A stretch of DNA of 44,183 nucleotides from Bacillota bacterium (GCA_021798975.1 JAJZBJ010000006.1:1-44183), one strand, 5' to 3'; shown: positions 30,536 through 42,202, counted from the first letter of the stretch. A program made the numbers and translations. The notes: a model not told the origin generated them from the letters alone.

Positions 30536-31771
30536 ATGTTGCAGAGCTATGACGTGATGATTGTAGGAGCCGGCATTGTCGGCTTGACCGTTGCCCGCGA
30601 ACTCGCTCAACGCTGGCCGGACGCCCGCCTGCTCATCCTCGACCAAGAGCAGGAATTGGCCTTCCACCAAAGCGGCCGCAACAGCGGCGTCATCCATTCC
30701 GGCATATACTATCGTCCTGGGTCGCTGAAAGCGCGGCTCACGCTCGAGAGTCGCGCCGTTCTGCTGCGTTTTTTGGAAGAGGAGCGCCTGCCCTATGAAC
30801 TCTCCGGCAAACTTATCGTCGCCGTACGGCCCGAGGAGGCGGCCAAGCTGCACCAGCTCTACGAAAATGGCCGGGTCAATGGCGTAGCGGGGATCCGCCT
30901 AATGGGCCCCGACGAAATGCGGGAAATTGAGCCGCATGTGCGCGGGCTGGAGGCCATCTACGTGTCCAGCACCGGCATCACCGATTATCGGCAAGTGGCT
31001 CTGAGGGTCGGGGAACGGCTCATCGAACGGGGAGTGCGCATCCAGTTGGGCGAGCGCGTCAACCGTATCCAGATTCAATCGGATTTAGTAGCGGTGGAAA
31101 CGACGACCGGATTCCGCGCCACGGGCCGTTACCTCATTGCCGCAGCTGGCATCCAAACCGACCGTTTGGCTCGGGCGGCCGGATTGCAACCCAAGTCCCG
31201 CATGGTCCCGGTTCGCGGCAACTATTGGACGCTGTCACCCCAGAGTCGACACTTGGTCCGATCCCTCATCTATCCGGTTCCGGATCCCCGGCTTCCCTTC
31301 CTGGGCGTGCACTTCACACGCCGCATCAGCGACCAGGCTGTGTGGCTGGGTCCCAACGCCGTCCTGGCCGCCCATCGCACCCGCTACCGCCGGCGAGCGG
31401 TTAATCTGCGGGACGTGGCCGACATCGCCGGGCATCCGGGATTCTGGCGTCTGGCCCGCCGGTTCTGGCGTTATGGTGCAGGAGAGTGGTACCGGGACCA
31501 CTGGATTGCCGCCTATCTGCGTCAAGTCCAAGAGTATATTCCGGAACTCACCCGTCGCGACTTGAACCCAGGGCCGTTTGGTATCCGGGCGCAGCTCGTG
31601 GATGCGAATGGCGCCATGGTCGACGACTTCCGCATGATGCGGGCCGGCCGCGCCCTATTTGTCCTGAACGCGCCCTCACCCGCCGCCACCGCGTCCTTCG
31701 CCATTGCCCGCCATGTGGTGGAACGCGGCGCCGAGGAGTTTGGCTGGACCCTTCGGCCGCCAACGGACTAG
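30536..31771 (+). CDS. lhgO: L-2-hydroxyglutarate oxidase (LhgO-like FAD enzyme)
   Basis: A 411-residue FAD-dependent oxidoreductase of the DAO superfamily. VMIVGAGIVGLTVARELAQRWPDARLLILDQEQE is the FAD site, and HQSGRNSGVIHSGIYYRPGSLKARL is the LhgO signature. Later come GITDYRQVALRVGE, RMVPVRGNYW and FVLNAPSPAATASFAIA. It oxidises L-2-hydroxyglutarate to 2-oxoglutarate, passing electrons to quinones or oxygen. ATG 30536 follows GGGGG. It is linked to the nucleoside phosphorylase without an obvious shared pathway. Confidence 0.92.
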   Translation: MLQSYDVMIVGAGIVGLTVARELAQRWPDARLLILDQEQELAFHQSGRNSGVIHSGIYYRPGSLKARLTLESRAVLLRFLEEERLPYELSGKLIVAVRPEEAAKLHQLYENGRVNGVAGIRLMGPDEMREIEPHVRGLEAIYVSSTGITDYRQVALRVGERLIERGVRIQLGERVNRIQIQSDLVAVETTTGFRATGRYLIAAAGIQTDRLARAAGLQPKSRMVPVRGNYWTLSPQSRHLVRSLIYPVPDPRLPFLGVHFTRRISDQAVWLGPNAVLAAHRTRYRRRAVNLRDVADIAGHPGFWRLARRFWRYGAGEWYRDHWIAAYLRQVQEYIPELTRRDLNPGPFGIRAQLVDANGAMVDDFRMMRAGRALFVLNAPSPAATASFAIARHVVERGAEEFGWTLRPPTD

Positions 31772-31832
31772 CGGCGCCTCCGCATCCGCATCATCCCCTC
31801 AATCGTGCCGCCGGGCGCAAGAAACCTTCGGA

Positions 31833-32498
31833 CTAGCCGATAAGGCCTGCAATCCCGTTGGCCGCGAGCAGCATGGCCACGACCGCCAGACCGAGAGTGG
31901 CGCCCCAGAGCGTCCAGATCTGAAATCGACTCCCCATCCATGCCACGCCGCGCGCCGCCAGAATGGCCAGGGCGATTTTCAGGCCGATCATGCCGACATA
32001 GAACATGAGGACGAAGAAGATGCCGAACAGAACCGCCTGGTGGATCGCCCGCACCGCAATGGGGGCCCCGACCACCATCCAAAAAAGCCACGGATGGGGA
32101 TTTAGAAAGTTGACCAACACGGCCCGCGCATACGACACCTGGCCGGCTCGGTTCCGGGGGGGCGGTGCCGGAGGGGGCGCCGTCCCATCTGCGGCGGCGG
32201 CCAGAGCCGGTTCCGCATAGGCTGCCTGCCGCGCCGCCCGCGCCGTATCCCAGGCAATATAGCCCACGAGGACCGCCCCGGCCAGACTTATGCCGTTCAA
32301 CCACACCGTCGGAACCAGCCGAACGACCCCGACCGCGACCACCACAATCACCAGGTCGGATGCCAGCGGCGCCAAGGCCATCGCGGCACCCGCACGCCAT
32401 CCCCGCAGCACAGCTTGGGAAATGACCAAGGTCTGCAGCGGCCCGGGGGAGACCGCCGAACCCAAACCCAGCACCAGTCCTACGATTACATAGTGCAT
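31833..32498 (-). CDS. LysE/RhtB-family exporter
   Basis: A 221-residue membrane protein with about six helices. GLGSAVSPGPLQTLVISQAVLRGWRAGAAMALAPLASDLV is the family N-terminal signature; FLNPHPWLFWMVVGAP is the second conserved segment. A Pro/Ala-rich cytoplasmic loop AAADGTAPPPAPPPRNR separates the two halves. Family members export amino acids or their analogues. ATG 32498 has AAGGAGGAG; the open frame further upstream has no support. Confidence 0.93.
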   Translation of the reverse strand: MHYVIVGLVLGLGSAVSPGPLQTLVISQAVLRGWRAGAAMALAPLASDLVIVVVAVGVVRLVPTVWLNGISLAGAVLVGYIAWDTARAARQAAYAEPALAAAADGTAPPPAPPPRNRAGQVSYARAVLVNFLNPHPWLFWMVVGAPIAVRAIHQAVLFGIFFVLMFYVGMIGLKIALAILAARGVAWMGSRFQIWTLWGATLGLAVVAMLLAANGIAGLIG

Positions 32499-32638
32499 TG
32501 CCGTACTCCTCCTTGCGGCACTCGGGATTCCCGCCCAGTCATTGTGGTAGTCTAGGCCCTGGAAGCATATTCGCAGGAGGTCTGTCGCAAACCGCATCGG
32601 ACAGGTTCGGCGGCGCCTCCCGCATGGGAGAATGAACG

Positions 32639-33043
32639 ATGACGGTGCTCGAAATCGTGACCCGCTCACGGGAAGAAATGCTGGATATTACGGCTCCCCT
32701 GCAAGCCCTGGTTCGAGAATCGGGTATTCAGAGCGGCCTTCTGGCCGTACAGTCGCCCCACACCACGCTGGGCCTCACGGTCAATGAAAACGCGGACCCC
32801 GACGTACAGAAGGACATGCTCGGCCATCTGCGAGCACTCGTTCCGCAAAGCCCCTCGTTCCAACACCGGGAGGACAACTCCGACAGCCATATCAAGGTCT
32901 CCCTAGTGGGCCCCTCGCTCACCCTCATCGTCGAAAACGGCGCGATCCAGTTAGGGACCTGGCAGGGCGTGTATGCCATGGAGTTTGATGGCCCCCGCCG
33001 CCGCGAGATCTGGGTGCAGACAATCGGAACGCGGACGCCCTAA
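32639..33043 (+). CDS. YjbQ/UPF0047 family protein
   Basis: A 134-residue protein matching YjbQ throughout: SPHTTLGLTVNENADPDVQKDM, then HREDNSDSHIKVSLVGPSLTLIVENGAIQLGTWQGVYAMEFDGPRRREIWV. Some members have weak thiamin-phosphate synthase activity, and the Pfam name follows that, but the real role is unsure. ATG 32639 follows GGGAGA. Its stop overlaps the convergent thioesterase gene by 4 bp. Confidence 0.94.
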   Translation: MTVLEIVTRSREEMLDITAPLQALVRESGIQSGLLAVQSPHTTLGLTVNENADPDVQKDMLGHLRALVPQSPSFQHREDNSDSHIKVSLVGPSLTLIVENGAIQLGTWQGVYAMEFDGPRRREIWVQTIGTRTP

Positions 33044-33522
33044 TTCGACCGACCGAAGTTCTCCGGCACTCGAACCGCCACGACGTCGCCGCGGACCGTC
33101 ACGATCCCCTCCGCGGACAGTTCGCTCACGACCCGCACTTTCCGCGCCCCGACCTCGGCAATCGTACCGTGCACCATTAGCGGTACGCCCAGCGGGGTCG
33201 GTTTGAGATAGTCGACTTTCAAGGAACCGGTCACGCATCGAGGAGCCACCGCGCCATCCCCCAGTTCATGGCCGTCTTGCCGGTGCAAGGCCAGCGCCCC
33301 CGATCCTGTCGAATGGCAGTCCATCAACGCCGCTAAGAGCCCGCCGTATACAAACCCGGGAATCGCCGTATGCTCGGGCGAGGGCTCAAACACCGTCAAC
33401 GTCCGCTCCCCATCCCAGCGGGTCCGAAAGTGATGTCCGGGGCCGTTCAACCGGCCGCAGCCATAACACCACGCAAATTCCTCGGCATAGAAATCCTGCA
33501 CGGCGAGAAACGACTCACCCAT
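33040..33522 (-). CDS. PaaI-type hot-dog thioesterase
   Basis: A 160-residue hot-dog protein. The catalytic region is IPGFVYGGLLAALMDCHSTGSGAL, followed by VTGSLKVDYLKPTPLGVPLMVHGTI. The N-terminus has the CYGCGRLNGPGHHF motif seen in a subgroup of acyl-CoA thioesterases. Substrate unknown. ATG 33522 follows AAGGAGG. Confidence 0.9.
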   Translation of the reverse strand: MGESFLAVQDFYAEEFAWCYGCGRLNGPGHHFRTRWDGERTLTVFEPSPEHTAIPGFVYGGLLAALMDCHSTGSGALALHRQDGHELGDGAVAPRCVTGSLKVDYLKPTPLGVPLMVHGTIAEVGARKVRVVSELSAEGIVTVRGDVVAVRVPENFGRSN

Positions 33523-33553
33523 CGAAAATCCTCCTTCAAAACGAAAGCGTGAT

Positions 33554-33579
33554 GGGCCGGCTGTCACCGCTGCCGGCCC
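33554..33579. terminator. Perfect 8-bp G+C hairpin
   Basis: GGGCCGGC (33554-33561) and GCCGGCCC (33572-33579) flank a 10-base loop between the S9 peptidase stop and the thioesterase start. There is no T-run, so any terminator would be weak. Confidence 0.4.
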
Positions 33580-33585
33580 GCGCCG

Positions 33586-35706
33586 TCAATGTGTGGTGGC
33601 ATCCGAAACCGCAATGCCGCCGTATCGGGCCAGCCAGTCGTCAATGCGCTTCAACCGGTCGATTGCTCGAGCCGGCCGCGTGATAGCGTGGTGCTCGCCG
33701 GGGTAGATAATCAACTCGGTGGGCACGCCGCGCTTCTTCAAGGCCACATAGAGTTCTTCGGCTTGATTCAACGGACAGCGCCAGTCATGTTCCCCCGCCG
33801 TAATCAAGAGCGGGGTGCGGATGTTGGCCAGTCCGCTCATGGGCGAAATGCGGTAATAGGTCTCGGGATTTTGCCACGGCACCCCGAGGTCATCCTGCCA
33901 CCACAAATGGCAGTCGTCCGTGCCAAAGGCGCTTACATAATCCCACATCCCATGTTCCGAGACCGCGGCTCGGAACCGGTCGGTGTGGCCGACAGCCCAG
34001 TTTGTCATGATGCCGCCTTGCGAGAACCCGGTACAGAACAGCTGATCCTCGCGCGTCCAGCCGTGTTCCACCAGGTAGTCAACCCCGCACATCACGTCAT
34101 CGTGTTCCCGGGGACCCCAGTCGCCCTGAATGCTTTGGCAGAACGCCTCGCCGTAGGATATCGAACCGCGGTAGTTAACCATCAACACCAGATAGCCCCG
34201 ATTGGCCCAATACTGGGTGTCGAATTCGAATTGCGGCGTGTCATACCACATCGGTCCGCCATGGATGTTCACCAACAGCGGCGCTTGGTCTCGACCCGGC
34301 TCAAACCCCGGCGGCGTCAACACCAACGCTTCAACCGTCACCCCGTCGTGGTTGGGATATTGGATCCAGTGATACGTCCCCACGGTGCGGTTGTCCAACC
34401 AGGATCCCGTGTGGGTAAGCCGACGGAAACTGCCGCGGTCGGAGAAGTAGATTTCCCCTCCGTGCTGCGGGATGTTGTAAATGGCCGCGATGCCATGGGC
34501 GTTGGCATCCGCGTAGGCCACCGTCCCCATCCGTTCGGTCGGCATCAGCACCTCCGATTCGCCCTCCGTCGAAAACCGCATGAGTTTGGATTGGGCCTGG
34601 TCATGCGCCAACGCCAAAATACCTTCGGCATTCCAAGCCACGAGTCGCGACACCGTACCGGCGAACGACTCCGTAACCAGATGCATCGGGGTTTTGCCTG
34701 TTGCCACGGGATAAACACGGGCATGCGCAACGGGGTCGCCCTCCACCTGATCGGGCACGACTCCCCCGACCGAGGACCAGCCTTGACCGATACACTGGCT
34801 GAGCGAAGCCACCGGCGTGGCCATCTCCACCCCGATGGTGTAGAGCCGCTCCAACACGTAGCTGTTTTCCGGCCGCTGGGAGGTCACAAACGCCACCTGC
34901 CCGCCGTCCGGGGCAAAGAGCGCCGACGACACGCCCACATCCCCCTGGGTGAGACGGCGCGTCTCGCCGGCATCGGGACGGATAAGCCACAAATCCGTGC
35001 GGTTGTTGTTGTCGGCGTCACCGGTGCGGTTGGAGAAGAACAGAATCCAGGCGCCGTCCGGCGACCAGAGCGGACCGGTCTCGTCCGCGGCCCCGTCCGT
35101 CAGACGGGTAACCGTCCGCTCAGCCAAGGCGACAGTGAATAGATGCGTTCTCACATTGTCGAGGTAGCCGTCTCCGTCGTGTTTGTGCTGCATCCGATTG
35201 ATGACCAAAGGTCCCGGCTTTTTGTCGTCGCGGATAGCCTTCAGGTACCGCTCCTCCTCCGCTGACGGGTCGCGGCTGGCAAACACCAGCCGGGCCGAAT
35301 CGGGCGCCCAGTCAAAGCTCTCCACCCCTTCGGATCGATTGGTGACCTGGCGGGGTTCGCCGCCCGCAATGCGGTCAAACACCCAAATCTGCGATTTGGG
35401 GTCGGTATCCGGCTTTTCCCACTCTTCGTCGGTCATCAGTTCCATCTCTTTGGGGCGCGATGACAGAAAGGCGAGGTACCGCCCGTCCGGCGACCATTTG
35501 GGCTGCCCGTCCTGCGAGCGGCTGCGGGTCAAGCGATGGGGCTCGCCACCCGATGTTGGCGCCAGCCACAAATTGCGGCTCACCGCGTCAGCTCCTCGGA
35601 TCGGGGCGGCCTCGATGTACGCCACATAGTCCCCCGACGGGGAGAGCGCCAGAGTTTGAAGGGTCCGGGTACGGTAAAAATCGTCAAGGGTAATCTTCTC
35701 AGCCAT
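33586..35706 (-). CDS. S9-family (acylaminoacyl-peptidase-like) serine peptidase
   Basis: A 706-residue peptidase. The N-terminal two thirds is a beta-propeller built from WD40-like PD40 repeats: LSPSGDYVAYIE, WSPDGRYLAFLSSR, WAPDSARLVFASRD, WSPDGAWILFFSNR and FAPDGGQVAFVTS. The C-terminal alpha/beta hydrolase domain has VNIHGGPMW, the nucleophile in TGFSQGGIMTN near residue 560, the acid in ITAGEHDWRCP and the histidine in YPGEHHAIT. It lacks a signal peptide, so it degrades peptides in the cytoplasm. ATG 35706 follows AAAGGAG. It diverges from the GntR gene. Confidence 0.95.
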   Translation of the reverse strand: MAEKITLDDFYRTRTLQTLALSPSGDYVAYIEAAPIRGADAVSRNLWLAPTSGGEPHRLTRSRSQDGQPKWSPDGRYLAFLSSRPKEMELMTDEEWEKPDTDPKSQIWVFDRIAGGEPRQVTNRSEGVESFDWAPDSARLVFASRDPSAEEERYLKAIRDDKKPGPLVINRMQHKHDGDGYLDNVRTHLFTVALAERTVTRLTDGAADETGPLWSPDGAWILFFSNRTGDADNNNRTDLWLIRPDAGETRRLTQGDVGVSSALFAPDGGQVAFVTSQRPENSYVLERLYTIGVEMATPVASLSQCIGQGWSSVGGVVPDQVEGDPVAHARVYPVATGKTPMHLVTESFAGTVSRLVAWNAEGILALAHDQAQSKLMRFSTEGESEVLMPTERMGTVAYADANAHGIAAIYNIPQHGGEIYFSDRGSFRRLTHTGSWLDNRTVGTYHWIQYPNHDGVTVEALVLTPPGFEPGRDQAPLLVNIHGGPMWYDTPQFEFDTQYWANRGYLVLMVNYRGSISYGEAFCQSIQGDWGPREHDDVMCGVDYLVEHGWTREDQLFCTGFSQGGIMTNWAVGHTDRFRAAVSEHGMWDYVSAFGTDDCHLWWQDDLGVPWQNPETYYRISPMSGLANIRTPLLITAGEHDWRCPLNQAEELYVALKKRGVPTELIIYPGEHHAITRPARAIDRLKRIDDWLARYGGIAVSDATTH

Positions 35707-35808
35707 GACTACGCTCCTTTGAATGGAATGAGAGTCTCTTCCCCATCCACGAGACAAATCCCTGCTGTTATCGTGCGTTCCTGCTGGCAGTCCCTCCTCT
35801 CCAAGGTG

Positions 35809-35827
35809 TATAGTGTTGACTAGTCAA
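35809..35827 (+). promoter_or_regulatory. Promoter -10 and operator of the gntR-deoC operon
   Basis: A -10 TATAGT (35809-35814) is followed at once by the perfect 12-bp palindrome TTGACTAGTCAA (35816-35827) covering the predicted transcription start. The -35 is weak (CTGGCA at 35784, 19 bp spacing). The palindrome is the likely site of the GntR protein encoded 20 bp downstream. Confidence 0.6.
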
Positions 35828-35847
35828 GAGAGGAGGCGATTCCTTCC

Positions 35848-36585
35848 ATGGCCGCAAGCCCTGTTCAGTCCAAACACCAGCAGATTGTCCGCTGGATGAA
35901 CGCCCAAATTGATTCAGGCGCCTGGGGGCCCCACCACAAACTGAAGTCCGAGCCGGAACTGGCTTCCGACCTTAAGGTAGCGCGGGGCACGGTACAAAAG
36001 GCGCTGAACGAACTGGTGCGTGCCCGGCGTTTATATCGCGTGCGCGGCAAAGGGACCTTTGTATCCAGCCATGTCGTTGAGCCGTCCTTGGCCCAGAGCC
36101 TGCTCTCATTGTCAGAAGCGCTGGACTTGGAGGGATTAACGGTCAGCACGTCGGTGCTGGGCGTCAAGGTTCTGAGAACCGCTCCTGTCTGGGTGCGCGA
36201 GGCGCTCAGCGCTGACAGCCGCACCCCGATTCTGTATCTGCAGCGCATCAAACAAATGTCGGACGGCCCCGTGGCGGTGCTGGACAACTACCTCAGCTTG
36301 AGTGATTTTCCGGGTTTGCAGCGGGTCGATTTCAAGGAACGGCGTCTCTTTGACGTCATCGAACGCGACTACGGCTTCAGCATCGATTGGGGATCGCGCG
36401 TGTTCGACGTCGTTCAGGCCAGCCCGGCCCTCAGCCGCCATTTGATGGTGGCCGCGGGTACACCGCTGGTCCGGTTGGAACAGGTGGCATACACCGTTGG
36501 CAATACCCCCATTGAATGTTCGCATGTCTGGATTCGACCCGACCGGGTGAGACTACGCTCCGTCATCAAGCGCGAGCACACCTAA
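35848..36585 (+). CDS. GntR-family regulator, HutC subfamily (UTRA domain)
   Basis: A 245-residue regulator. The winged helix is IVRWMNAQIDSGAWGPHHKLKSEPELASDLKVARGTVQKALNELV with RVRGKGTFV. The UTRA effector domain (from about 90) contains PILYLQRIKQMSDGPVAVLDNYLSL, FDVIERDYGF and PLVRLEQVAYTVGNTPIECSHVWIRPDR. It probably senses a sugar phosphate or nucleoside from the operon it heads. ATG 35848 has AGGAGG 11 bases upstream, a rather long gap. Confidence 0.93.
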   Translation: MAASPVQSKHQQIVRWMNAQIDSGAWGPHHKLKSEPELASDLKVARGTVQKALNELVRARRLYRVRGKGTFVSSHVVEPSLAQSLLSLSEALDLEGLTVSTSVLGVKVLRTAPVWVREALSADSRTPILYLQRIKQMSDGPVAVLDNYLSLSDFPGLQRVDFKERRLFDVIERDYGFSIDWGSRVFDVVQASPALSRHLMVAAGTPLVRLEQVAYTVGNTPIECSHVWIRPDRVRLRSVIKREHT

Positions 36586-36635
36586 GGCGGCGCACCCTGC
36601 ACATCCCAACCTACAGTGCCCAAGGAGTGATTCAC

Positions 36636-37313
36636 GTGAGTCAGGAACTGGCCCAGCACATTCAGCAGACGCTGGTACGCCCGGACGCCTCTGTGACCGA
36701 AATCGAACAGTTTTGCGAGCAATGCCGCACCTACGGATTCCAAGGCGCCATGATTTCGCCCTTATGGCTGGGCGTGGTCAAGGAACGGCTCGAGGGAGCG
36801 CCGACCATCTTATGTACCGCGCTCGGATATCCCATGGGCAGCATGACCGCGCTGTCCAAAGCCTTTGAGGTGCGCGACGTCATCGCGCGCGGCGCCCAGC
36901 AAATCGACTTCATGCCCGCGGTCGGCTATCTCAAATCTGGCTGGTATGACGCGTACCGCCGGGACATCGCCGCGGTGGTCGACGCCGCCGAAGGCGTGCC
37001 CATCAAGGTGATGCTGGAATTCGGCATGCTGACCGAGGAGGAAAAGCGCGTCGCGGCCGAACTAGCCGTCGAAGCCGGCGCCACCTATCTTAAGAACTCC
37101 AGTGGGTGGGGCCAAGGCGGCCCAGCGACCGTCGACGACATCCGCCTTCTCGCCTCAGTCGCCCGGGGACGGGCCCTCATCAAGGCGTCCGGCGGCATTC
37201 GCACCGCCGAACAAGCCCGAGCCATGCTGGACGCGGGGGCTGTGCTCTTAGGCACCAGCGCGGGCGTGCAAATCGTCTCCGGACAAGCTCACGCGGTCAA
37301 AGATCAGTACTAA
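36636..37313 (+). CDS. deoC: Deoxyribose-phosphate aldolase
   Basis: A 225-residue class I aldolase that splits 2-deoxyribose 5-phosphate into glyceraldehyde 3-phosphate and acetaldehyde. D91 (QQIDFMPAVGYLKSG), K153 (TYLKNSSGW, Schiff base) and K183 (LIKASGGIRT) are in place. VPIKVMLEFGMLTEEE is typical. GTG 36636 has AAGGAG eight bases upstream; the frame extends upstream into the gntR gene without a better start. It lies 50 bp after gntR and 13 bp before the sugar kinase. Confidence 0.95.
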   Translation: MSQELAQHIQQTLVRPDASVTEIEQFCEQCRTYGFQGAMISPLWLGVVKERLEGAPTILCTALGYPMGSMTALSKAFEVRDVIARGAQQIDFMPAVGYLKSGWYDAYRRDIAAVVDAAEGVPIKVMLEFGMLTEEEKRVAAELAVEAGATYLKNSSGWGQGGPATVDDIRLLASVARGRALIKASGGIRTAEQARAMLDAGAVLLGTSAGVQIVSGQAHAVKDQY

Positions 37314-37326
37314 CGGAGGGACTCTG

Positions 37327-38271
37327 ATGAGGGGACGGGTTGCCGTTGTCGGCAGCTACAATCTCGGCATCACGTATCGCGTCAGCCGCCTGCCGGTCTG
37401 GGGCGAGACCTTGGCGGGCCAATCGGCCCGCTTCGACCACGGCGGCAAAGGGTCCAATCAAGCGGTCGCCTCAGCACGGTTTGGCGCGCCCACCTCATTT
37501 GTCGGCTGTGTGGGCCAGGATCCTGCCGGACACTCGGCCCGGGCACTACTGGCCGACGAGGGGGTCGACATCGGCTCCTTGGAGACGCTGGAGGGCTATG
37601 CGACCGGTGTCGGCAGCATCTTCGTCGATGCCGCCGGTGAGAATGCCATCGTGATCGACTTGGGCGCCAACGCCCAATTAACGCCCCAGGCCTTGGCCAG
37701 CCGCCGCCAGACCCCTTGGCGCACGGCGGACGTGGTGTTGGCACAGCTGGAAGTCCCCTGGGATACCATTAAGCTCGCTTTTCGGGAGTCGGAGGGCCTG
37801 GCCATCCTGAACCCGGCGCCCGCCCATCACGGCCTGGCGACGGTTGACTTTCGGGGCGTGGATCTGTTGACCCCCAATGCGACCGAAGCCCGCCTATTGA
37901 CAGGGATGGATGCCGATGCCGCCGTCTCGGACCGGGACCTGCTGCACCGACTGCTGGAGCGCACCCGGGTTCCCCGCATTGTGCTGACGCTGGGCTCGGC
38001 CGGCTCCCTGGTCTGGGACGGCGAACAGGCTTGGCGAGTCCCGGCGCTGCCCGTTCAGGCTGTCGACACGACCGGTGCCGGGGACGTCTTCAACGGCGTG
38101 CTGGCTGCGGCCCTAGCTCAAGGCACGCCGCTTTTGAGTGCGGTTCGCGCCGCCAGCGCCGCCGCGTCGCTCAGCGTGGGCATCGAAGGCGTCATCCCGG
38201 CCATCCCGCCGGCCGACCTGGTTCACCGCCGGGCTCTCGAGATCAAACCCGAACCGACCAGCCTCGACTAA
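37327..38271 (+). CDS. PfkB-family sugar kinase, ribokinase/deoxyribokinase type
   Basis: A 314-residue kinase. GGKGSNQAVASARFG (39-53) is the N-terminal PfkB signature; VDTTGAGDVFNG (246-257) has the catalytic D253; PNATEARLLTG is the middle motif. The N-terminal sugar site reads GSYNLGITYRVSRLP: the aspartate that ribokinase uses in N-x-D is Gly14 here, and the ITY stretch recalls enterobacterial deoxyribokinase DeoK. With deoC just upstream, deoxyribose is the likely substrate. ATG 37327 follows GGAGGG. Confidence 0.9.
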   Translation: MRGRVAVVGSYNLGITYRVSRLPVWGETLAGQSARFDHGGKGSNQAVASARFGAPTSFVGCVGQDPAGHSARALLADEGVDIGSLETLEGYATGVGSIFVDAAGENAIVIDLGANAQLTPQALASRRQTPWRTADVVLAQLEVPWDTIKLAFRESEGLAILNPAPAHHGLATVDFRGVDLLTPNATEARLLTGMDADAAVSDRDLLHRLLERTRVPRIVLTLGSAGSLVWDGEQAWRVPALPVQAVDTTGAGDVFNGVLAAALAQGTPLLSAVRAASAAASLSVGIEGVIPAIPPADLVHRRALEIKPEPTSLD

Positions 38272-38288
38272 CCGAAGGAGGACACATC

Positions 38289-39248
38289 ATGCACCTCGTA
38301 ATTGACACCGACACCGCCGGCGATGACGTCGTCTCGCTCTTGCTGGCCATGCATACCCCCTGGGTGAACCTGCACGGCATCACCATCAACTGCGGCAACG
38401 TCAACTTTGACCAACAGATTGAAAATGCCTTGAAAACGGTCGAGGTGTCGGGCAAGGCCCACCGCGTCCCAGTCTACGTCGGAGCGCGCTATCCGCTCCT
38501 GCGCGAGTGGGAAGGCGCCGAATACGTGCATGGGCAGGACGGCATGGGCGAAGCCCACTTCCCACGCGTCGAACAGCGGCCCGAACCCCAAGGTGCGGTC
38601 GAGTTTTTGTTGGATGCTTCGCACCGCTATGAAAACGAATTGGTCATCATCGGACAAGCACCCCTGACCAACCTAGCGCTGGCGGTACGCGAGGATCCCA
38701 CCTTTCCCTCGCGGGTCAAAGAACTGTGGGTGATGGGCGGAAGCGCCAATGCCCAAGGCAACGTCGACCCGCTCTCGGAATACAACTTCTACGTCGACCC
38801 AGAGGCCGCGGCCATCGTCTTCTCGGCCGGATTCAACCTCTACATGGTGGGTTGGGACGTCACCCTGCAGGATAGCCTCCTCAGTATGCAGGACCTCGAT
38901 CGGATCCGTGCGATGGATACCCCGCTGAGCCGGTTCTTTTTGCAGACACAGGCTAAAGTGCTGGAATTCAACTTGAAAGAAGGTATACAGGGCACCAGCC
39001 ACCCAGACTCCATCACCATGGCTATGGCCCTTGATCGGGCGATTTGGCAGCGGGGCGCGGACTATTTCGTGGCGATTGAAACCAAGGGTGAATTCACCCG
39101 CGGCACCTCAGTAGTCGATCAACTGAACTTCTGGAAGAAGGAGCCCAACACCCACGTCTGCTTGGCAGCAGACGGCCCGCGGTTTCGAAAGGTGCTGTTC
39201 AACATGCTCGAGCACGGCGACACACGCCTGTCCGAACCGCGGCACTGA
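38289..39248 (+). CDS. Inosine-uridine-type nucleoside hydrolase
   Basis: A 319-residue calcium-dependent hydrolase that releases free base and free sugar. The N-terminal metal and ribose motif is DTDTAGDDVV (D6, D8, D12, D13), a small change from the usual DTDPGxDD. ELWVMGGSANAQGNVDPLSEYNFYVDPEAAAIVF and SHPDSITMAMALD supply the rest of the site. ATG 38289 follows AAGGAGG 17 bp after the kinase gene. It produces the free pentose that the kinase needs. Confidence 0.93.
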   Translation: MHLVIDTDTAGDDVVSLLLAMHTPWVNLHGITINCGNVNFDQQIENALKTVEVSGKAHRVPVYVGARYPLLREWEGAEYVHGQDGMGEAHFPRVEQRPEPQGAVEFLLDASHRYENELVIIGQAPLTNLALAVREDPTFPSRVKELWVMGGSANAQGNVDPLSEYNFYVDPEAAAIVFSAGFNLYMVGWDVTLQDSLLSMQDLDRIRAMDTPLSRFFLQTQAKVLEFNLKEGIQGTSHPDSITMAMALDRAIWQRGADYFVAIETKGEFTRGTSVVDQLNFWKKEPNTHVCLAADGPRFRKVLFNMLEHGDTRLSEPRH

Positions 39249-39293
39249 CCCTATCAGGATGGCCCCGCCTCTGGCTCTGGGGATAACCCGCCA

Positions 39294-39329
39294 CAGCAAC
39301 CCTCGCCCGATGCCGGACGGGGGTTGCTG
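39294..39329. terminator. Hairpin after the nucleoside operon
   Basis: CAGCAACCC (39294-39302) and GGGTTGCTG (39321-39329) make a perfect 9-bp stem 45 bp past the hydrolase stop, with possible further pairing inside. No T-run follows, so termination is plausible but not certain. Confidence 0.5.
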
Positions 39330-39381
39330 CGTTAGGCATTGGCGTCAAATTTCAGGCGGTCCGGTGGATTCAATCGTGTTA

Positions 39382-39410
39382 TTGACACAGTCCAGAATTG
39401 GAAGGATAAT
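39382..39410 (+). promoter_or_regulatory. Promoter of furA-katG
   Basis: -35 TTGACA (39382-39387), 17-bp spacer and -10 GATAAT (39405-39410). A dyad TCCA-GAAT-TGGA (39391-39402) lies in the spacer and could bind FurA. The predicted +1 is 39417, the A of the furA ATG. Confidence 0.8.
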
Positions 39411-39416
39411 ACAGAC

Positions 39417-42088
<2,672 letters not shown>

Positions 42089-42106
42089 CCGCCATCAGAA
42101 AAGCTA

Positions 42107-42133
42107 AGGAGGCTGTCGACGAGACAGCCTCCT
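42107..42133 (+). terminator. Terminator of furA-katG
   Basis: AGGAGGCTGTC (42107-42117) pairs perfectly with GACAGCCTCCT (42123-42133) around GACGA, followed by CTCTTCG. The stem is strong; the U-tract is poor. Confidence 0.75.
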
Positions 42134-42202
42134 CTCTTCGCTATGGGGTAAACACGGAGCGCGGCTCCGGCCCGGCACCGCCCTCAATCAGAATCGGGCA
42201 AG

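Noticed and set aside
33589-35142. A 517-codon open frame antisense to the S9 peptidase
   Set aside because: It mirrors a clear peptidase gene, has no ribosome site and no recognisable motif.
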